Source of the DNA: Nonomuraea muscovyensis
Lineage (GTDB): Bacteria > Actinomycetota > Actinomycetes > Streptosporangiales > Streptosporangiaceae
Direction: 5' to 3'
DNA: 64,000 nucleotides
Assembly (NCBI RefSeq): GCF_014207745.1
Contig: NZ_JACHJB010000001.1
Coordinates: forward strand, 372,001-436,000
Shown: piece by piece, positions 28,697-36,899 of the stretch
How the letters are laid out: each line of letters starts with the position of its first letter
How positions within the stretch are numbered: position 1 is the first letter of the stretch
Notes under the pieces: generated by a model
Told to the model about the DNA's origin: nothing
The model's database searches: none
The model's input: the letters and a program-made list of their open reading frames with translations, nothing else
Made by a program: the position numbers and the translations under genes

Positions 28697-29833
28697 TCAG
28701 CGCACCACGGCGAAGAACTCGCGGATGCCGGCCACGACCGACTCCGGCGCCGCCATGGACACCATGTGGCTGGGGCTGTCCGCCTTCCCCCAGCAGACGA
28801 TCCGGTTGCGGCGTCCGGCGAGGCGGCGGAACAGGTCCGGGCCGCCGTGCGACACCCCGGTCGGCACGCTGTCCTGGTCGATCGGCAGGCCGGCCGCCCC
28901 CTCGTAGTAGGGCCAGGAGGACGAGCCGCCCGTGCCGGTCAGCCAGTAGATCGTCGCGTTGGTGAGCAGCAGGTCGCGGTCGACGGGCTCGGCCACCTCG
29001 TCCTTGCCGCCGGGCCAGCCGTCGAACTCCTTGAACCGTTCGACCAGGTAGGCGAGCTGCATGACGGGCGAGTCGGCGAAGCCGAAGGCGAGCGTCTGCG
29101 GCCGGTTGGACAGGTAGGGGCCGTAGCCGCTGCCGCCCGCCCACATCTCGGCGATGTGAGCCGCCGTGGCCCGCTCCTCCTCGCTCGCGTCCTCCAGCTC
29201 GGCGGGGTCTCCGGTCGGTATGCCGATCCCGCCGGTGATGTGCGAGCCGATCACGTGGTCGCTGTCGAGGGCGGCGAGCTGCGGGGTGACGAGGGCGCCG
29301 GCGTCGTTGCCGTGCGCGCCGTACCGCTCATAGCCGAGGCGGCTCATCAGCTCCGCCCAGGTGCGGGCGACGCGCTCGATGCTCCACGGACGCTCGTCGG
29401 CGGGCTCGGGGAACGGCGAGAAGCCGAACCCGGGCAGCGACGGCGCCACGACGTGGAAGGCCATGGCGGGGTCGAGCCCGTGGGCGCGCGGGTCGGTGAG
29501 GGGGCCGATGACGTCGAGGAACTCTGCGAAGGAGTTCGGCCAGCTGTGCGTCATGATCAGCGGGACCGCGGCCGGTTCGGGCGAGCGGACGTGCGCGAAG
29601 TGGATGCTCTGGCCGTCGATCTCGGTCGTGTACTGGGGGAAGGCGTTGAGCTTGGCCTCCTGAGCCCGCCAGTCGAATCCGTCGGCCCAGTACGCGGCCA
29701 GCTCGCGCAGGTGCTCGACGGTCACTCCCCTGCTCCACCCGCCCGGCAGCTGCCGGGCCCAGCGGGTGCGGCGCAGCCGCTGCTTGAGGTCGTCGAGGTC
29801 GGTCTGGGGGATGGCGATGCGGAAGGACTTCAT
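28697..29833 (-). CDS. Epoxide hydrolase (alpha/beta hydrolase with EHN domain)
   Basis: 378 residues. The N-terminal epoxide-hydrolase domain (FRIAIPQTDLDDLKQRLRRT, WSRGVTVEHL) is followed by the alpha/beta hydrolase core: oxyanion loop HSWPNS, nucleophile Asp in HGNDAGA, and a late His in SPSHMV. Relatives open epoxides by a covalent Asp intermediate. SPSHMV replaces the commoner GGHF context, so the His assignment is tentative. It faces rpsA across a strong terminator. Confidence 0.88.
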   Translation of the reverse strand: MKSFRIAIPQTDLDDLKQRLRRTRWARQLPGGWSRGVTVEHLRELAAYWADGFDWRAQEAKLNAFPQYTTEIDGQSIHFAHVRSPEPAAVPLIMTHSWPNSFAEFLDVIGPLTDPRAHGLDPAMAFHVVAPSLPGFGFSPFPEPADERPWSIERVARTWAELMSRLGYERYGAHGNDAGALVTPQLAALDSDHVIGSHITGGIGIPTGDPAELEDASEEERATAAHIAEMWAGGSGYGPYLSNRPQTLAFGFADSPVMQLAYLVERFKEFDGWPGGKDEVAEPVDRDLLLTNATIYWLTGTGGSSSWPYYEGAAGLPIDQDSVPTGVSHGGPDLFRRLAGRRNRIVCWGKADSPSHMVSMAAPESVVAGIREFFAVVR

Positions 29834-29901
29834 GCCTCCGACAGTAGGGAGGAATGCGGAAAATGCCGTTCCGCAATTGCCCGGGACGGACCGTATCCAC
29901 G

Positions 29902-29938
29902 AAAAAGGCCCCGCACGATGATCGTGCGGGGCCTTTTT
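29902..29938. terminator. Perfect bidirectional terminator after rpsA
   Basis: Two 18-base arms around one central base: AAAAAGGCCCCGCACGAT and its exact complement, so an A-run on one side becomes a U-run on either strand. It ends the leftward rpsA transcript 29 bases past its stop and also insulates the divergent upstream region of the epoxide hydrolase gene. Confidence 0.95.
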
Positions 29939-29966
29939 ACGGGCTTACGGCTACAGCCGCCTCAGG

Positions 29967-31457
29967 TCAGCTCTGACCGCCGGCGAGCTTCTCGCGCAGA
30001 GCGGCGAGAGCCTCGTCGGAGGCGAGGGCACCGCCGGCCGGAGCAGACGAGGACGAGGACGAGCTGCTGGCCTGCGCCGGCGACTCACCGCTGTAGGACG
30101 AGGGAGCGGCCTCGCCGGCCTCCGCCTCGGCCTTGCGGGCCTCCTCGATCTGCTTGCGGTGCGCCTCGAAGCGGGTCTGGGCCTCGGCGTACTGCCGCTC
30201 CCACTCCTCGCGCTGCTTGTCGAAGCCCTCGAGCCACTCACCGGTCTCCGAGTCGAAGCCCTCGGGGTAGATGTAGTTGCCCTGGTCGTCGTAGGTCGCC
30301 GCCATGCCGTAGAGCGTGGGGTCGAACTCGACCTCGGTGCCGACACCCTCGTTGGCCTGCTTCAGCGAGAGGCTGATGCGACGGCGGTCGAGGTCGATGT
30401 CGATGATCTTGACGAAGATCTCGTCGCCGACCTGGACGACCTGCTCCGGGATCTCCACGTGACGCTCGGCCAGCTCGGAGATGTGGACCAGACCCTCGAT
30501 GCCCTCCTCGACCCGGACGAACGCGCCGAACGGCACCAGCTTGGTGACGCGGCCCGGCACGACCTGGCCGATCTGGTGGGTGCGGGCGAACTGCTGCCAC
30601 GGGTCTTCCTGGGTGGCCTTGAGCGACAGGGAGACGCGCTCGCGCTCCATGTCGACGTCGAGGACCTCGACCGTGACCTCCTGGCCGACCTCGACAACCT
30701 CGGAGGGGTGGTCGATGTGCTTCCAGGACAGCTCGGACACGTGGACCAGACCGTCGACGCCGCCGAGGTCCACGAACGCACCGAAGTTGACGATCGAGGA
30801 AACGACGCCCTTGCGGACCTGACCCTTCTGGAGGGTGTTGAGGAACGTCTGGCGAACCTCGGACTGCGTCTGCTCAAGCCAGGCGCGGCGCGACAGAACC
30901 ACGTTGTTGCGGTTCTTGTCGAGCTCGATGATCTTCGCCTCGAGCTCGCGGCCGACGTACGGCTGCAGGTCGCGGACACGGCGCATCTCGACCAGGGACG
31001 CCGGGAGGAAGCCACGCAGGCCGATGTCGAGGATGAGACCACCCTTGACGACCTCGATGACGGTGCCCGTGACGATGCCGTCCTCGTCCTTGATCTTTTC
31101 GATCGTGCCCCAGGCGCGCTCGTACTGAGCCCGCTTCTTGGACAGGATCAGGCGACCCTCCTTGTCCTCCTTCTGGAGAACGAGGGCTTCGACGTGCTCG
31201 CCGACCTCCACGACGTCAGCAGGGTCGACATCGTGCTTGATCGAAAGCTCGCGCGAGGGGATGACACCCTCGGTCTTGTAGCCGATATCGAGAAGGACCT
31301 CGTCTCGATCGACCTTGACGACGGTGCCCTCGACGATGTCGCCGTCGTTGAAGTACTTGATGGTCTCATCGATCGCGGCGAGGAAGGCTTCCTCGGACCC
31401 GATGTCGTTGACCGCTACCTGCGGGGTGCTCGAGGTGGCCTCAGTGCTGGACGTCAT
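29967..31457 (-). CDS. rpsA: 30S ribosomal protein S1
   Basis: 496 residues from ATG at 31457 (MTSSTEATSS). Four S1 RNA-binding domains follow one another: about 38-107, 123-190, 206-275 and 292-362, each with the GxV-x-G-FV or HISEL signature. The C-terminal 130 residues are charged, then Ser/Ala-rich, as in other high-GC Gram-positives. It helps mRNA bind the 30S subunit. A clear promoter lies 150 bases upstream and a perfect terminator downstream, so it is transcribed alone. Confidence 0.97.
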   Translation of the reverse strand: MTSSTEATSSTPQVAVNDIGSEEAFLAAIDETIKYFNDGDIVEGTVVKVDRDEVLLDIGYKTEGVIPSRELSIKHDVDPADVVEVGEHVEALVLQKEDKEGRLILSKKRAQYERAWGTIEKIKDEDGIVTGTVIEVVKGGLILDIGLRGFLPASLVEMRRVRDLQPYVGRELEAKIIELDKNRNNVVLSRRAWLEQTQSEVRQTFLNTLQKGQVRKGVVSSIVNFGAFVDLGGVDGLVHVSELSWKHIDHPSEVVEVGQEVTVEVLDVDMERERVSLSLKATQEDPWQQFARTHQIGQVVPGRVTKLVPFGAFVRVEEGIEGLVHISELAERHVEIPEQVVQVGDEIFVKIIDIDLDRRRISLSLKQANEGVGTEVEFDPTLYGMAATYDDQGNYIYPEGFDSETGEWLEGFDKQREEWERQYAEAQTRFEAHRKQIEEARKAEAEAGEAAPSSYSGESPAQASSSSSSSSAPAGGALASDEALAALREKLAGGQS

Positions 31458-31608
31458 GTGTGGAATTGCTCCGAACGCGGACAGGATGTCGATGTGGCGG
31501 ACGCGCGGCAGGCCCTCTTCCGCATCAAGCCGAGGAGTTACGACATCGACGTGACCGAGCGCGAGCCCGCTCCGTCTGAGGCGCGCGCGAGCCCACAGCG
31601 CAGCGATC

Positions 31609-31637
31609 AGGATATGAGACAAGGAGCCGGGGGTCAA
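31609..31637 (-). promoter_or_regulatory. rpsA promoter
   Basis: Read leftward: TTGACC (31632-31637), 17 bases, TATCCT (31609-31614), a near-consensus vegetative sigma factor promoter. It predicts a leader of about 145 bases before the rpsA ATG, long enough for translational autoregulation. Confidence 0.8.
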
Positions 31638-31670
31638 TCCACGGTGCGTGGCAATCCGCCGAACCGCTGA

Positions 31671-32792
31671 TCAATAAGCGTTGACAAGGGCCCCCCGCTT
31701 CGCCTCGATCTTACCCCGAAGTCGCTCCGGCACGGAGATCCGTTGCGGGTCGCCGTCGGAGACGAACCGCTCACGCGGGTGCTTGTTCAGCCATTCGAGC
31801 CAGTACTGCGAGCACCACTTGCGACACTCGCCCTTCTTGCCGTTGCTCTGGATCCGCTGGATCGCGCCACGGTCGAAATTTTTCGCGTAGGGCGAAATCG
31901 ACGGCTCGGCGCCCGCGAGGAAAACTCCGGCGAAGTCGTAACGCGTGCCGTCCCAGCCTCCGGTGCGCGCCGCCTTCCGCACGCGCGGCAGGTTCCCGAA
32001 CGGCAGCGCCATGGTCGTGGACGGTCCGGCGCCCAGTTTCGCCAGCAGGCGCTCCAGCCTGACGATCTGCCGGCGCACCTGCGAGGTCGGCAGCGCGCGC
32101 AGGTTGGGGTGTGCCCAGGTGTGGTTGGCCACCTCGAACCCCCGCCCGGCCAGCCACCGCACGGCCGTCTCCTGCGCCGCCCGGTCACGCAGCCCGAACG
32201 GCTCGCGGTTGACCCACAGCGTGGCGACGGGCCGGAAGCCGGGATACTTCCTGGCCACATCGAGGATGATGCCGACCGCCGTGTCCGGCCGGAGGTTGCC
32301 CGCGGCGTCGAGGCCGAAGTGGCTCGGATGCCCGTCGTCGAACGTCAGCACCACGGGGAACTTCCCGGCGGGCACCCGGATGTCGCCGGTGGCGAACTCC
32401 TTGGCGGTGATCGGCACGTACCCCTGCCGGGCCAGCTTCTCCAGTTCCTGCCGGAACTGCTTGGGGGTGCGGTCGATGGCGGCGTGCCGCTTGGCGACGA
32501 TCCGGTGGTACATCAGCACCGGCACCAGGCCCGCCTCGTTCGCCTTCACCTGACGGGCGAACTCGGGCGTCGCCACCGCACCGGGAGGCTGCCCCGTCCC
32601 CTGCGAGACCGACGGCTGCGGCTCCAACGGCCGCGAGGTCTGCTGTGGGGCCTGCCGTGTCGCGGCACCGCCGCGGGGACCTGCCGGGGTCTCCCCCGAG
32701 GAGGGGACCACCATGAGACCGACCACGGCCACGGCCACCACCACCGCGTTCGCGATGCCGATGATCGGCGTGAGAGACGCTGCGGACCGCAC
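31671..32792 (-). CDS. Secreted polysaccharide deacetylase (NodB domain)
   Basis: 373 residues. An N-terminal membrane anchor or signal (about 8-30) and a Pro/Gln-rich linker precede a NodB domain: LTFDDGH with the catalytic Asp and metal Asp, and NHTWAHPN with the metal His pair (H-x4-H spacing). These enzymes remove N-acetyl groups from cell-wall or exopolysaccharides outside the membrane. A C-terminal stretch (KKGECRKWCSQYW) carries a Cys pair likely to form a disulfide. The rpsA promoter begins 33 bases after its stop. Confidence 0.88.
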   Translation of the reverse strand: MRSAASLTPIIGIANAVVVAVAVVGLMVVPSSGETPAGPRGGAATRQAPQQTSRPLEPQPSVSQGTGQPPGAVATPEFARQVKANEAGLVPVLMYHRIVAKRHAAIDRTPKQFRQELEKLARQGYVPITAKEFATGDIRVPAGKFPVVLTFDDGHPSHFGLDAAGNLRPDTAVGIILDVARKYPGFRPVATLWVNREPFGLRDRAAQETAVRWLAGRGFEVANHTWAHPNLRALPTSQVRRQIVRLERLLAKLGAGPSTTMALPFGNLPRVRKAARTGGWDGTRYDFAGVFLAGAEPSISPYAKNFDRGAIQRIQSNGKKGECRKWCSQYWLEWLNKHPRERFVSDGDPQRISVPERLRGKIEAKRGALVNAY

Positions 32793-32940
32793 AGAACTCC
32801 CGTGCCACTCGGGGAAACAACCTGATCAAGCCTAGTGCAGAACCACCACAGGGTGCCCCTTCACGTTATGCCGGACCTGCCCGGCCACTTCCCACCAAAA
32901 CCCACGAGATCGGCCTCCCCGAAACCCGGCAGCGGCGGAA

Positions 32941-33120
32941 CGCCCTCCGTCGCAGGACCTGGCGGGGCGCCGCAGGGCCCCGCCGCCCTCCCGCGCACCT
33001 GGAGCAGGCCCGGCGACGGCCTGCCCGCCCTCCGTGGCAGGACGCGGCAGGCGTGGCTGCCTCCTACACCCTCCGTGGCAGGGTCCGGAGGGTGTGGCGC
33101 GCACCCCGGTGGCAGGGCAG
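32941..33120. repeat. Degenerate repeat array between deacetylase and polA
   Basis: Four drifting copies of CNCCCTCCGTGGCAGG begin near 32941, 33026, 33067 and 33101 (the first with TCGC instead of TGGC). No gene is supported in 32793-33157. Confidence 0.65.
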
Positions 33121-33157
33121 GCCGCCCATGGTCTCCCGTGGTGTCCTCGGCGGACTC

Positions 33158-35848
33158 TCAGTGGCCCGCGTCCTCCCACGTGCGGCCGACGCCGACCGAG
33201 ACCTCCAGCGGGACGCGCAGGTGGTAGGCGGCGTTCATCTGGTCGCACACCACCTGACGCAGCCGCTCAAGCTCACCGGGCGCCACCTCGAACACCAGCT
33301 CGTCGTGCACCTGCAGCAGCATCCGGGAGGTCAGCCCCTCCTCCCGCAGCGCCTGGCGGACGTGCAGCATGGCGACCTTGATGATGTCGGCGGCCGACCC
33401 CTGGATGGGCGCGTTGAGCGCCATCCGCTCGGCCATCTCCCGGCGCTGGCGGTTGTCGCTGGTCAGGTCGGGCAGGTAGCGACGCCGGCCCATGATCGTC
33501 TCGGTGTAGCCGTCGTTGCGCGCCTGCCGGACGATGTCGTGCAGGAAGTCGCGGACGCCGCCGAACTCCTGGAAGTACTCCTCCTTCAGCGCCCGCGCCT
33601 CGGCCACCGGGATGTTGAGCTGACCCGCGAGGCCGAAGTCGGACAGGCCGTAGGCCAGGCCGTAGTTCATCGCCTTGATGCGAGCCCGCAACTCGCCGTC
33701 GATCTGCTCGGGCGGCAGGTTGAACACCCGGGCGGCCGTGGCCTGGTGGAAGTCATGGCCCGACTCGAACGCCGCGATCAGCGACTCGTCGCCCGACAGG
33801 TGGGCCATGATGCGCAGCTCGATCTGGCTGTAGTCGGCCGTCAGCAACGTCTCGTAGCCCTCGCCCACCACGAAGCCCTGCCGGATGCGGCGGCCCTCGG
33901 CGGTGCGGATCGGGATGTTCTGCAGGTTGGGCTTCTCCGACGACAGGCGGCCCGTCGCGGCGATGATCTGGTTGAAGGTGGTGTGGATGCGACCGTCGTC
34001 GGCGACCTCCTTGATCAGGCCCTCGACCGTGGTGCGCAGCTTCTGCTGGTCGCGGTGGCGCAGCATGATCGTCGGCAGCTCGTGCTCGGTCTGCGTGGCG
34101 AGCCAGGCGAGCTGGTCGGCGTCGGTGCTGTAGCCGGTCTTGATCTTCTTGGTCTTGGGCAGGTTGAGCCGGCCGAAGAGGATCTCCTGCAACTGCTTGG
34201 GCGAGCCGAGGTTGAACTGCTCGCCGACGACCCGGTGGGCCTCCTCGGTGGCGTGCTTGACCGCCGCGCCGAACTCCGACTCCAGGGCCGCGAAGTATTC
34301 GCTGTCGACGGCGATGCCGGCCCGCTCCAGCTCGGCCAGCACGGTCAGCAGCGGCAGCTCCACGTCGCTCATCAGCTGGGTGCCGCCGCGGCCCGCCAGG
34401 AAGCCCTCCAGCGACTCGGCCAGCTCGCGCACGGCGTGGGCGCGCAGCGCCAGCTCCTTGGCCGGGGCGTCCTCGTCGTCGCCGAACAGGGCGGCCTGGC
34501 CGCCGGGCGCCTCCTCGGCCCGCAGGTCGCGGTTGAGGTAGCGGCGGGCGAGGTCCTCCAGCGCGAACGTGCGCTGCCCCGGCATCGCGAGGTAGGCGGC
34601 CAGAGCGGTGTCGCACGACAGCCCCTTGAGCTCCATGCCCTGCTGCCACAGGGCGAGGATGGGCCCCTTGGCGTCGTGGACGGCCTTGGGCCGGTCGTCG
34701 TCGGCCAGCCAGGCGCGCAGCGCCGCCTCGTCGGCCTCGGTGAGCTTGGTCGGGTCGATGTGCGCGGCCGTGCCGTCGGGCGAGGCCACGGCGATGGCGT
34801 CGATGCGCCCGGTGCCGCTGCCGTAGACGCCGCGGAAGGCCAGCCCGGCGCGGCCGGCGGGCATCGCCGACAGCCAGCCGGAGACCCGGTCGGGGCCGAG
34901 GATCACGGTCTCGACCTCGAAGCCCTGGTCGGGCTCCTGCTCGCCGGTGCCGAGCACCTTGAAGACACGCTCACGCAGCTCGCCGCGGATCTGCAGCGTG
35001 TCGAACAGCTTGTTGATCTCCTCGCGCTCCCACGTGCCCTGTTTGAGGTCGCCCAGCTCGACCTCGACGGGGACGTCGCGCAGCAGCTCGGTGAGCCGGC
35101 GGTTCATCAGCACCTGGGCGACGTGCTCGCGCAGCTTGTCGCCGACCTTGCCCTTGACCTCGTCGACCCGGTCGACCAGCGCGGTCAGCGAACCGAACTC
35201 GCGCACCCACTTGGCCGCGGTCTTCTCGCCGACGCCGGGGATGCTCAGGAGGTTGTCGCTGGGATCGCCGCGCAGCGCGGCGAAGTCGGGATACTGGACC
35301 GGGGTGAGGCCGTACTTCTCCTGCACCGCCTCCGGCGTGAAACGCGTCATGTCGCTGATGCCGCGGCGGGTCATGAGCACGGTGATCTGCTCGTCGACGA
35401 GCTGCAGCGCGTCGCGGTCACCGGTGACGACCAGCACGTTCATGCCCTCGGCGGCGGCGCGGGTGGCCAGCGTGGCGATCACGTCGTCGGCCTCGAAGCC
35501 CGCCTTGGACAGGTGTGGGATGCGCAGCGTGTCGAGCAGCTCGTAGATGAGCTGCATCTGGCCGCGGAAGTCTTCGGGCGTCTCGCTCCGGTTGGCCTTG
35601 TAGTCGGCGTACTCCTCGTGCCGGAACGTCGGCTCCGACCGGTCGAAGGCGACGGCCACGTGCGACGGCTGCTCATCGCGCAGGATGTTGGTCAGCATCG
35701 AGGTGAACCCGTAGACCGCCTCGGTGTGCTGACCGTCGGTGGTCATGAGGTTGGCGTCCTTGAGCGCGTAGAACGCGCGATAGGCCAGCGAATGCCCGTC
35801 GAGCAGCAGCAGGCACGGGCGGCTGGGGGTCACTTCACTCTTCGGCAC
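33158..35848 (-). CDS. polA: DNA polymerase I
   Basis: 896 residues, GTG start. The 5'-3' exonuclease domain spans about 12-300 (LLLLDGHSLAYRAFYAL, HEEYADYKANR), a 3'-5' exonuclease-like domain about 310-490 follows, then the polymerase (DYSQIELR, HDFHQATAARVF, RRAINYG-type AMNYGLAYGLS, LQVHDELVFE). The middle domain shows no clear DxE proofreading motif, as is common in actinobacterial Pol I, so proofreading is probably absent. It fills gaps during repair and removes Okazaki primers. Confidence 0.97.
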   Translation of the reverse strand: MPKSEVTPSRPCLLLLDGHSLAYRAFYALKDANLMTTDGQHTEAVYGFTSMLTNILRDEQPSHVAVAFDRSEPTFRHEEYADYKANRSETPEDFRGQMQLIYELLDTLRIPHLSKAGFEADDVIATLATRAAAEGMNVLVVTGDRDALQLVDEQITVLMTRRGISDMTRFTPEAVQEKYGLTPVQYPDFAALRGDPSDNLLSIPGVGEKTAAKWVREFGSLTALVDRVDEVKGKVGDKLREHVAQVLMNRRLTELLRDVPVEVELGDLKQGTWEREEINKLFDTLQIRGELRERVFKVLGTGEQEPDQGFEVETVILGPDRVSGWLSAMPAGRAGLAFRGVYGSGTGRIDAIAVASPDGTAAHIDPTKLTEADEAALRAWLADDDRPKAVHDAKGPILALWQQGMELKGLSCDTALAAYLAMPGQRTFALEDLARRYLNRDLRAEEAPGGQAALFGDDEDAPAKELALRAHAVRELAESLEGFLAGRGGTQLMSDVELPLLTVLAELERAGIAVDSEYFAALESEFGAAVKHATEEAHRVVGEQFNLGSPKQLQEILFGRLNLPKTKKIKTGYSTDADQLAWLATQTEHELPTIMLRHRDQQKLRTTVEGLIKEVADDGRIHTTFNQIIAATGRLSSEKPNLQNIPIRTAEGRRIRQGFVVGEGYETLLTADYSQIELRIMAHLSGDESLIAAFESGHDFHQATAARVFNLPPEQIDGELRARIKAMNYGLAYGLSDFGLAGQLNIPVAEARALKEEYFQEFGGVRDFLHDIVRQARNDGYTETIMGRRRYLPDLTSDNRQRREMAERMALNAPIQGSAADIIKVAMLHVRQALREEGLTSRMLLQVHDELVFEVAPGELERLRQVVCDQMNAAYHLRVPLEVSVGVGRTWEDAGH

Positions 35849-35910
35849 ACCCGCAGCCTAGTCTGCGGGTGCGACAGAAAACCCGAGCCCGGAAGAGTGG
35901 AGGCGTCCCC

Positions 35911-36324
35911 TTGACGCAGACCAACCCCGACGAACTCGCCCTCTTCACCGGCGTGCACGAGGGCACCCTGGCCCACCGCATGGGGATCGAGTTCCTCGAG
36001 GCCAGCGCGGAACGGGTCGTGGCCAGGATGCCGGTGGAGGGCAACACCCAGCCGTACGGCCTGCTGCACGGCGGCGCCTCCGTCGTGCTGGCCGAGACGA
36101 TCGGCTCGACGGGCGCGGCCATCCACGCCGGTCCCGAGCGCATCGCGGTCGGCATCGAGATCAACGCGACGCACCACCGCTCGGCCACCTCCGGTCACGT
36201 GACCGGCGTGGCCACCCGGCTGCACGGCGGCCGGACGCTGGCCACGTACGACATCGAGATCACCGACGACGAGGGGCGGCGCGTCTGCACGTCGCGGCTC
36301 ACCTGCATGCTGCGCGACCGCTGA
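35911..36324 (+). CDS. Hotdog-fold acyl-CoA thioesterase (PaaI/EntH type)
   Basis: 137 residues from TTG at 35911, chosen because GGAGG lies 7 bases before it. Hotdog core with GLLHGGASVVLAET (catalytic region) and HHRSATSGHVTG typical of the PaaI/YbdB subgroup. It hydrolyses aryl- or hydroxyphenylacetyl-CoA-type thioesters. Divergent from polA, an arrangement I know from other actinobacteria. Confidence 0.9.
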   Translation: MTQTNPDELALFTGVHEGTLAHRMGIEFLEASAERVVARMPVEGNTQPYGLLHGGASVVLAETIGSTGAAIHAGPERIAVGIEINATHHRSATSGHVTGVATRLHGGRTLATYDIEITDDEGRRVCTSRLTCMLRDR

Positions 36325-36329
36325 CGCCG

Positions 36330-36360
36330 ATGCTCCCGCCCGCACGACGGGCGGGGGCAT
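36330..36360 (+). terminator. Hairpin after the thioesterase
   Basis: Arms 36330-36342 and 36348-36360 pair over 13 positions with one T-G wobble around a 5-base loop, five bases past the stop codon. It lacks a U-run, as is common in high-GC actinobacteria. Confidence 0.6.
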
Positions 36361-36376
36361 GGCGGCCCGGAACACG

Positions 36377-36466
36377 ACGGCCTTGGACGTGACGGCCTGT
36401 GACACGACGGCCTTGGACGTGACGGCTTGCGAAACGACGGCCTGTGACACGACGGTCTCGGACGCG
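36377..36466. repeat. Six-copy 15-bp minisatellite
   Basis: Six contiguous 15-base units: ACGGCCTTGGACGTG, ACGGCCTGTGACACG, the first again, ACGGCTTGCGAAACG, the second again, and ACGGTCTCGGACGCG. All frames remain open across it, giving five-residue peptide repeats on either strand, but no start with a ribosome site supports a gene. Confidence 0.9.
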
Positions 36467-36503
36467 ACACGCCGGAGACACGCCACGCGGTCGGCGTCTC
36501 CCT

Positions 36504-36533
36504 TTGCACAGGGCACCCACGGGTCGCTACGGT
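36504..36533 (+). promoter_or_regulatory. Promoter in front of a structured RNA
   Basis: TTGCAC (36504-36509), 18 bases, TACGGT (36528-36533). Transcription would start near 36540, a few bases before the first helix of the predicted structured RNA. Confidence 0.5.
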
Positions 36534-36543
36534 GGTCCGAGCA

Positions 36544-36624
36544 GAGCCCGCGGGGGGCGACCGAGTAGATAACGTGTGAGGCCGGGGAAGCCGCACACGG
36601 CCCCAAAGGTCACCCCTCGGGCTC
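36544..36624 (+). ncRNA. Predicted structured RNA (leader or small RNA), unnamed
   Basis: The segment folds compactly by hand. GAGCCCG (36544-36550) pairs with CGGGCTC (36618-36624). GGGG (36554-36557) pairs with CCCC (36613-36616) and GACC (36559-36562) with GGTC (36608-36611). CGTGTG (36573-36578) pairs with CACACG (36594-36599), capped by GGC/GCC. The apical loop GGGG could pair with CCCC at 36601-36604 to make a pseudoknot. I recognise no known riboswitch consensus. It could be a liv leader (start codon 276 bases on) or an independent RNA. Confidence 0.45.
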
Positions 36625-36745
36625 GTTCTCTCCCTCGGGGCCCCTCCCCCTCCGGTCAGTCCCGCATCATCACCGAGTCATGACGCGAGCGCTCCGACGT
36701 TTTCGGCAAAGTAGGCCTTGACCTGCTCTCTTGGTTGCTCACGCG

Positions 36746-36775
36746 AGTGACACGCCGATGTCACTAATTGGTGAC
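36746..36775. promoter_or_regulatory. GTGAC half-site cluster upstream of livH
   Basis: AGTGACA-cgccga-TGTCACT is a 7-6-7 perfect inverted repeat (36746-36765), and its right arm forms a second one, GTCAC-taattg-GTGAC (36760-36775). The repeated GTNAC halves with 6-base spacing recall actinobacterial GlnR boxes, fitting a nitrogen-linked transporter, but the second half is not GAAAC; another regulator is possible. Confidence 0.45.
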
Positions 36776-36899
36776 GAACGATAGTGAACCGGTCGTACGA
36801 GGAATAAGCTCCCGCAACAGCATCCCAGTTGTGCCTGCGATGCCCGCGTGTCGAGATGGAGGGGCATAACCCCGCCTTGACCTATCTGAGGGAGCACCA

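Noticed and set aside
31457..31635. Upstream extension of rpsA in the same open frame
   Set aside because: The extension would start inside the rpsA promoter; the ATG at 31457 matches the usual S1 N-terminus.
33053..35914. 953-codon plus-strand open frame opposite polA
   Set aside because: Antisense to polA, no recognisable domain.
36377..36466. CRISPR array
   Set aside because: Units are contiguous 15-mers without spacers and there are no cas genes.
36359..36568. Small repeat-peptide gene on the plus strand over the minisatellite
   Set aside because: No ribosome site, weak codon bias, and all frames are open there because the repeat period is a multiple of three.
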